NCBI GenBank assembly: GCA_003509785.1
Contig: DOMY01000128.1
Coordinates: 1,469-9,167 of the forward strand
DNA length: 7,699 nucleotides
From: Gemmobacter sp.
GTDB lineage: Bacteria; Pseudomonadota; Alphaproteobacteria; Rhodobacterales; Rhodobacteraceae
Direction of reading: 5' to 3'
Part shown: one piece after another, positions 5,356-7,699 of the stretch
How positions within the stretch are numbered: position 1 is the stretch's first letter
Layout: the number at the start of each line of letters is the position of its first letter
Translations under genes and position numbers: made by a program
Notes under the pieces: generated by a model
What the model saw: only the letters and a program-made list of their open reading frames with translations
Databases searched by the model: none
What the model was told of the DNA's origin: nothing

Positions 5356-6003
5356 TCAACCCGTCAGCCGGGACAGAAAGCCGCTCAGATCATCGGTATG
5401 GTGGTGGATATGCGGGGCCGGATGCGGTTCGGGCGCCACATGGACCGTGCGCATCCCCATGTCATGCGGGGCTGCCAGATTGCGGGGATCATCCTCGAAC
5501 ATCGCGGCGCGGGCAGGGGCGACCCCATCGGTCGCAAAGACCGTTTCAAATGCCGCGCGATCCGGCTTCGGGCGGAAACCTGCATGTTCCACACCATAGA
5601 TGGCATCGAACACCCCCGAAAGCCCGCGTGCCGCCAGCACCTTTTCGGCATAGGGCGCGCTGCCATTGGTATAGACGATGCGGCGGCCGGGCAGGGCGCG
5701 GATACGTGCGGCCAGCTCCGGGTCGGGCATCAGCGTTTCAAAGCTGATGTCATGCACATGCTCCAGATAGCCTTCCGGATCAATGCTGTGTTCGGCCATC
5801 AGCCCGGCCAATGTGGTGCCATAGAGCTGCCAGTAATGCTGGCGCAGCCGGTCGGCCTCGGCCTTTTGGACGTTCAGCGCCTGCATCACCCAGGCCGTCA
5901 TCTTGACCTCGATCTGGTCGAAGAGGCGGGCCGCCGGGGGATAAAGCGTATTGTCGAGGTCAAAGACCCAGTGGCGGATGTGAGAGAAGGATTGCGCAAC
6001 CAT
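5356..6003 (-). CDS. HAD-family pyrimidine 5'-nucleotidase
   Basis: This 215-residue cytoplasmic haloacid dehalogenase-superfamily phosphatase resembles the SDT1/YjjG-like pyrimidine 5'-nucleotidases, which remove phosphate from UMP, CMP and similar nucleotides. All HAD motifs are present: motif I DLDNT at 15-19 (nucleophile D15, general acid D17), motif II TNGS at 112-115, motif III Lys in RPKPD (K146), and motif IV EDD at 170-172. The segment from about 22 to 90 is the helical cap. The C-terminus has a His-rich patch HIHHHTDD at 198-205, common in the alphaproteobacterial group as I recall it. The ATG at 6003 is chosen; a TTG two codons upstream is possible but less likely. Neither has a good Shine-Dalgarno sequence, and a promoter-like pair lies very close, so the message could be leaderless. 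It is the first gene of the probable minus-strand run and diverges from the GntR regulator. Confidence 0.9.
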   Translation of the reverse strand: MVAQSFSHIRHWVFDLDNTLYPPAARLFDQIEVKMTAWVMQALNVQKAEADRLRQHYWQLYGTTLAGLMAEHSIDPEGYLEHVHDISFETLMPDPELAARIRALPGRRIVYTNGSAPYAEKVLAARGLSGVFDAIYGVEHAGFRPKPDRAAFETVFATDGVAPARAAMFEDDPRNLAAPHDMGMRTVHVAPEPHPAPHIHHHTDDLSGFLSRLTG

Positions 6004-6009
6004 GCACAA

Positions 6010-6038
6010 CTGTTACCGCAAGCAGACCCATGCCACAA
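6010..6038 (-). promoter_or_regulatory. Possible promoter giving a leaderless nucleotidase message
   Basis: On the minus strand TTGTGG (6038-6033) and TAACAG (6015-6010) are spaced by exactly 17 bases, a weak sigma-70-like pair. The -10 hexamer ends six bases before the ATG at 6003, so RNA would start at or next to the start codon. This fits the absence of a recognisable ribosome site there. Confidence 0.25.
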
Positions 6039-6039
6039 T

Positions 6040-6061
6040 GGCGGGCTTGAAACCGCCCGCC
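6040..6061. promoter_or_regulatory. Inverted repeat around the -35 box of the GntR gene
   Basis: GGCGGGC (6040-6046) and GCCCGCC (6055-6061) are perfect 7-bp arms, and the 8 bases between them begin with the TTGAAA -35 box of the presumed regulator promoter. A dimer bound here would cover that promoter, so this is a candidate autoregulatory operator. It does not match the TNGTNNNACNA pattern known for some FadR-type proteins. Confidence 0.3.
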
Positions 6062-6074
6062 CGCGCGGCATAGT
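6047..6074 (+). promoter_or_regulatory. Likely promoter of the GntR-family regulator
   Basis: TTGAAA (6047-6052, five of six to consensus) and CATAGT (6069-6074, four of six) are separated by 16 bases. RNA would start near 6081, leaving a leader of about 20 bases that just holds the AAGGA ribosome site at 6090-6094. This is the best promoter-like match in the 98-base divergent gap. Confidence 0.4.
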
Positions 6075-6101
6075 CTCGCCCGATCGAACAAGGAACCCGC
6101 C

Positions 6102-6737
6102 GTGCAGAAAGACGCCTATAGCCTGATCCTCGAAGCCATCGAAGCCGGGGTCTACAAACCGGGCGACCGGCTGGTGGAATCGGAACTGGCCGAGCGGCTG
6201 GGCGTGTCGCGCACCCCGGTGCGCGAAGCCTTGCAGCGGTTGGAAACCCAGTCGATGCTGACGCGGGATGGGCGCAGCCTGATCGTGGCGACGCTGGATC
6301 ACAACCAGCTGGCCGAACTTTATGCCGTCCGTACCGAACTTGAGGGGTTGGCAGCCCGGCTGGCGGCGCGCCATGCCACGGATGAAGAAATCCGGGTGCT
6401 GAAATCCATGGTGGAAGAGGATCGCAACCTGCTGGGCGGCGACCCCCGCGCGCTGAGCCGGGCGAACAAGCGGTTTCACAAGCAGATCCATCTGGCAGGC
6501 CACAACCGCTTTCTGGTGCAGCAGCTCGATCTGGTGCATCGGTCGATGGCGCTGATGGCCAATACATCCTTCGCGGCCGAAGGGCGCGACGAGGTGGCGA
6601 TGGCCGAACATGCCGATATCGTGGCCGCCATCGCCGCCCGCAATGGTGATGCCGCATTTGCGGCGCTGCGGGCGCATATCTCCAAGGCGTTTGAAACCCG
6701 GCTGCGGATCGACGCGGGCGAGTTGCGGCTGCGCTAG
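6102..6737 (+). CDS. GntR-family transcriptional regulator, FadR subfamily (FCD domain)
   Basis: This 211-residue dimeric DNA-binding regulator probably senses a small carboxylic acid or related metabolite. The N-terminal winged helix-turn-helix spans about 1-66, with the GntR signature GVYKPGDRLVESELAERLGV at 16-35 and the recognition region SRTPVREALQRL at 36-47. The C-terminal FCD domain is all helical (about 68-200). The residues expected to bind metal are visible: N122 and H126 in NKRFH, H170 in AEHADI and H192 in RAHISKAF. The start is GTG at 6102, supported by AAGGA seven bases upstream and by the wHTH beginning at once; there is no in-frame ATG before the domain. The regulated genes are unknown; the divergent nucleotidase is the nearest candidate, but autoregulation alone is possible. 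Its TAG stop overlaps the stop codon of the convergent glycosyltransferase. Confidence 0.92.
   Translation: MQKDAYSLILEAIEAGVYKPGDRLVESELAERLGVSRTPVREALQRLETQSMLTRDGRSLIVATLDHNQLAELYAVRTELEGLAARLAARHATDEEIRVLKSMVEEDRNLLGGDPRALSRANKRFHKQIHLAGHNRFLVQQLDLVHRSMALMANTSFAAEGRDEVAMAEHADIVAAIAARNGDAAFAALRAHISKAFETRLRIDAGELRLR
6734..6737. other. Overlapping convergent stop codons (CTAG)
   Basis: The four bases CTAG supply TAG to the GntR gene on the plus strand (6735-6737) and TAG to the glycosyltransferase on the minus strand (6736-6734). There is no spacer and no hairpin here, so each transcript must run into the other gene before it ends. Confidence 0.85.
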
Positions 6738-7678
6738 CTGCCACCCTGCGGATCATAGATGCCGTGGGTTGTCTTGTCCCAGTAGAAGGGCTTCGACACC
6801 AGCTCCCACGCGGCCTTGTAGGAGGCAAGCGAGCCCAGCGGGAAATACAGATGCAGCATCAGCCCCCAAAGCGGATTCATCCGGTTCGGGGTCTTGCGCA
6901 GTGCGGCCCAGGTCATGACAAACTGCAGCACCTCTGACAGGGCAAACAGCGCCAGTGCAATGACATGCAGCGCAGGTGGCAGGCTGAACTCGGGGTGCAA
7001 GGTCACACCGAAGGGCATCACCCAGAACATCCACAGAAGCGGGGCCAGCAGGAACTGCGACAGCGTGGTCAGGAAGAACACCTGAAACGCCATGAACTTC
7101 CACCAGCCGAGCTGGCGCCACAACAGCGCCGGATCGCGCATATGCACCGCATAGGTCATCATATAGCCCTTGAGCCAGCGCGACCTTTGCTTGACCCAGG
7201 GCAGGGCGCGGCAATTGGCCTCCTCAAAGGTGGTGGTGTCGATCAGTTCGGTGCGGAACCCATGCCGGGCCAGACGCATGCCCAGATCGGCATCTTCGGT
7301 GACGTTATAGGCATCCCAGGCCCCCAGATTCTGCAGCGCATCGCGGCGGAAGAACAGGGTTGTGCCCCCCAGCGGAATGGGAAAGCCGATCCGTTCCAGC
7401 CCGGGCAGCAGCAGGCGGAACCAGGCGGCATATTCCATGGTGAAACAGCGGCTGAGCCAGTTGGTGCGGGGATTGTAGAAATCCAGCACGCCCTGCAGGC
7501 AGGCAACCTGCGGCCCGCGCTGCTGAAACCGGGCAACTACGCGGCGCAGCTGGTCGGGGGCAGGGGCGTCTTCGGCATCATAGACACCGACAATCGCACC
7601 GCGACAGGCGCCAAGTGCATGGTTCAGGGCGCGCGGCTTGGTCTTCAACCGCCCGCCCGGCACGACGATGATCCGCAT
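6734..7678 (-). CDS. Family 2 membrane glycosyltransferase, N-terminally truncated or possibly a pseudogene
   Basis: From the first ATG (7678) this gives 314 residues resembling the C-terminal part of processive GT2 membrane glycosyltransferases (cellulose-synthase-like layout), which move sugars from nucleotide donors to a growing chain at the inner membrane. Visible are the DxD-type DAED at 34-37, GGTTLFFRR at 104-112, TED at 127-129, QRSRW at 164-168, three or four membrane helices between about 196 and 290, and KPFYWDKTTHG at 297-307. Missing are the first strands of the GT-A fold and the first conserved Asp, normally upstream. The six codons before the ATG read A-D-L-P-G-W, which looks like family sequence, but the codon before them (7699-7697) is an in-frame TAG at the window edge. 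No ribosome site precedes the ATG. Either a nonsense mutation splits the gene or the edge base is wrong. Which sugar or polymer is made cannot be told. Confidence 0.75.
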   Translation of the reverse strand: MRIIVVPGGRLKTKPRALNHALGACRGAIVGVYDAEDAPAPDQLRRVVARFQQRGPQVACLQGVLDFYNPRTNWLSRCFTMEYAAWFRLLLPGLERIGFPIPLGGTTLFFRRDALQNLGAWDAYNVTEDADLGMRLARHGFRTELIDTTTFEEANCRALPWVKQRSRWLKGYMMTYAVHMRDPALLWRQLGWWKFMAFQVFFLTTLSQFLLAPLLWMFWVMPFGVTLHPEFSLPPALHVIALALFALSEVLQFVMTWAALRKTPNRMNPLWGLMLHLYFPLGSLASYKAAWELVSKPFYWDKTTHGIYDPQGGS

Positions 7679-7699
7679 CCAGCCGGGCAGATCGGCCTA

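Noticed and set aside
5182..6126. Plus-strand frame of 314 codons opposite the 5'-nucleotidase
   Set aside because: No domain, and it covers the intact HAD motifs of the gene on the other strand; it also runs into the start of the GntR gene.

Overview
The window looks like ordinary chromosome from a high-GC alphaproteobacterium of the Rhodobacter/Paracoccus group (Rhodobacterales). The basis is the protein resemblance of the cytochrome oxidase subunit II and heme O synthase genes, the ctaC-ctaB-small ORF order, and the GC-rich codon use. I see no rRNA, tRNA, CRISPR array, insertion sequence or phage gene. No stretch over 300 bases lacks a gene; the longest gap is 184 bases.

Left part (1-2006, all minus strand): an aa3-type cytochrome c oxidase cluster read right to left. 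It holds coxB/ctaC (subunit II, CuA site), ctaB (heme O synthase) and the start of a small CoxF-like membrane protein that runs off the left edge. A 10-bp perfect inverted repeat lies between coxB and ctaB. The genes supply an oxidase subunit and the farnesylated heme that is the precursor of heme A.

Centre (2007-3778): a 166-bp divergent region separates coxB from tldD (plus strand, metalloprotease subunit). It carries a perfect FNR-type palindrome directly on the tldD ribosome binding site, a weaker RegA/PrrA-like match beside it, and a 17-bp palindrome closer to coxB. The convergent gap after tldD holds two terminator-like hairpins flanking a 60-base two-segment inverted repeat.

Right-centre (3779-6003, minus strand): a likely co-transcribed run, in transcription order, of a pyrimidine 5'-nucleotidase (HAD family), a 77-residue membrane protein I do not recognise, and a UbiH/UbiF/COQ6-family flavin hydroxylase, probably for ubiquinone synthesis. 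Ubiquinone feeds the respiratory chain that ends at the oxidase encoded on the left.

Right part (6004-7699): a GntR/FadR-type (FCD) regulator diverges from the nucleotidase and ends in a stop codon that overlaps the stop codon of a convergent membrane glycosyltransferase. The glycosyltransferase lacks the N-terminal half of its catalytic domain. An in-frame TAG stands at the last three bases of the window, with family-like coding sequence between it and the first ATG, so this copy may be broken.

I did not find a new multigene system. The most useful leads are the FNR box on the tldD ribosome binding site, the composite intergenic hairpin, the possible nonsense codon in the glycosyltransferase, and the unrecognised small membrane protein.
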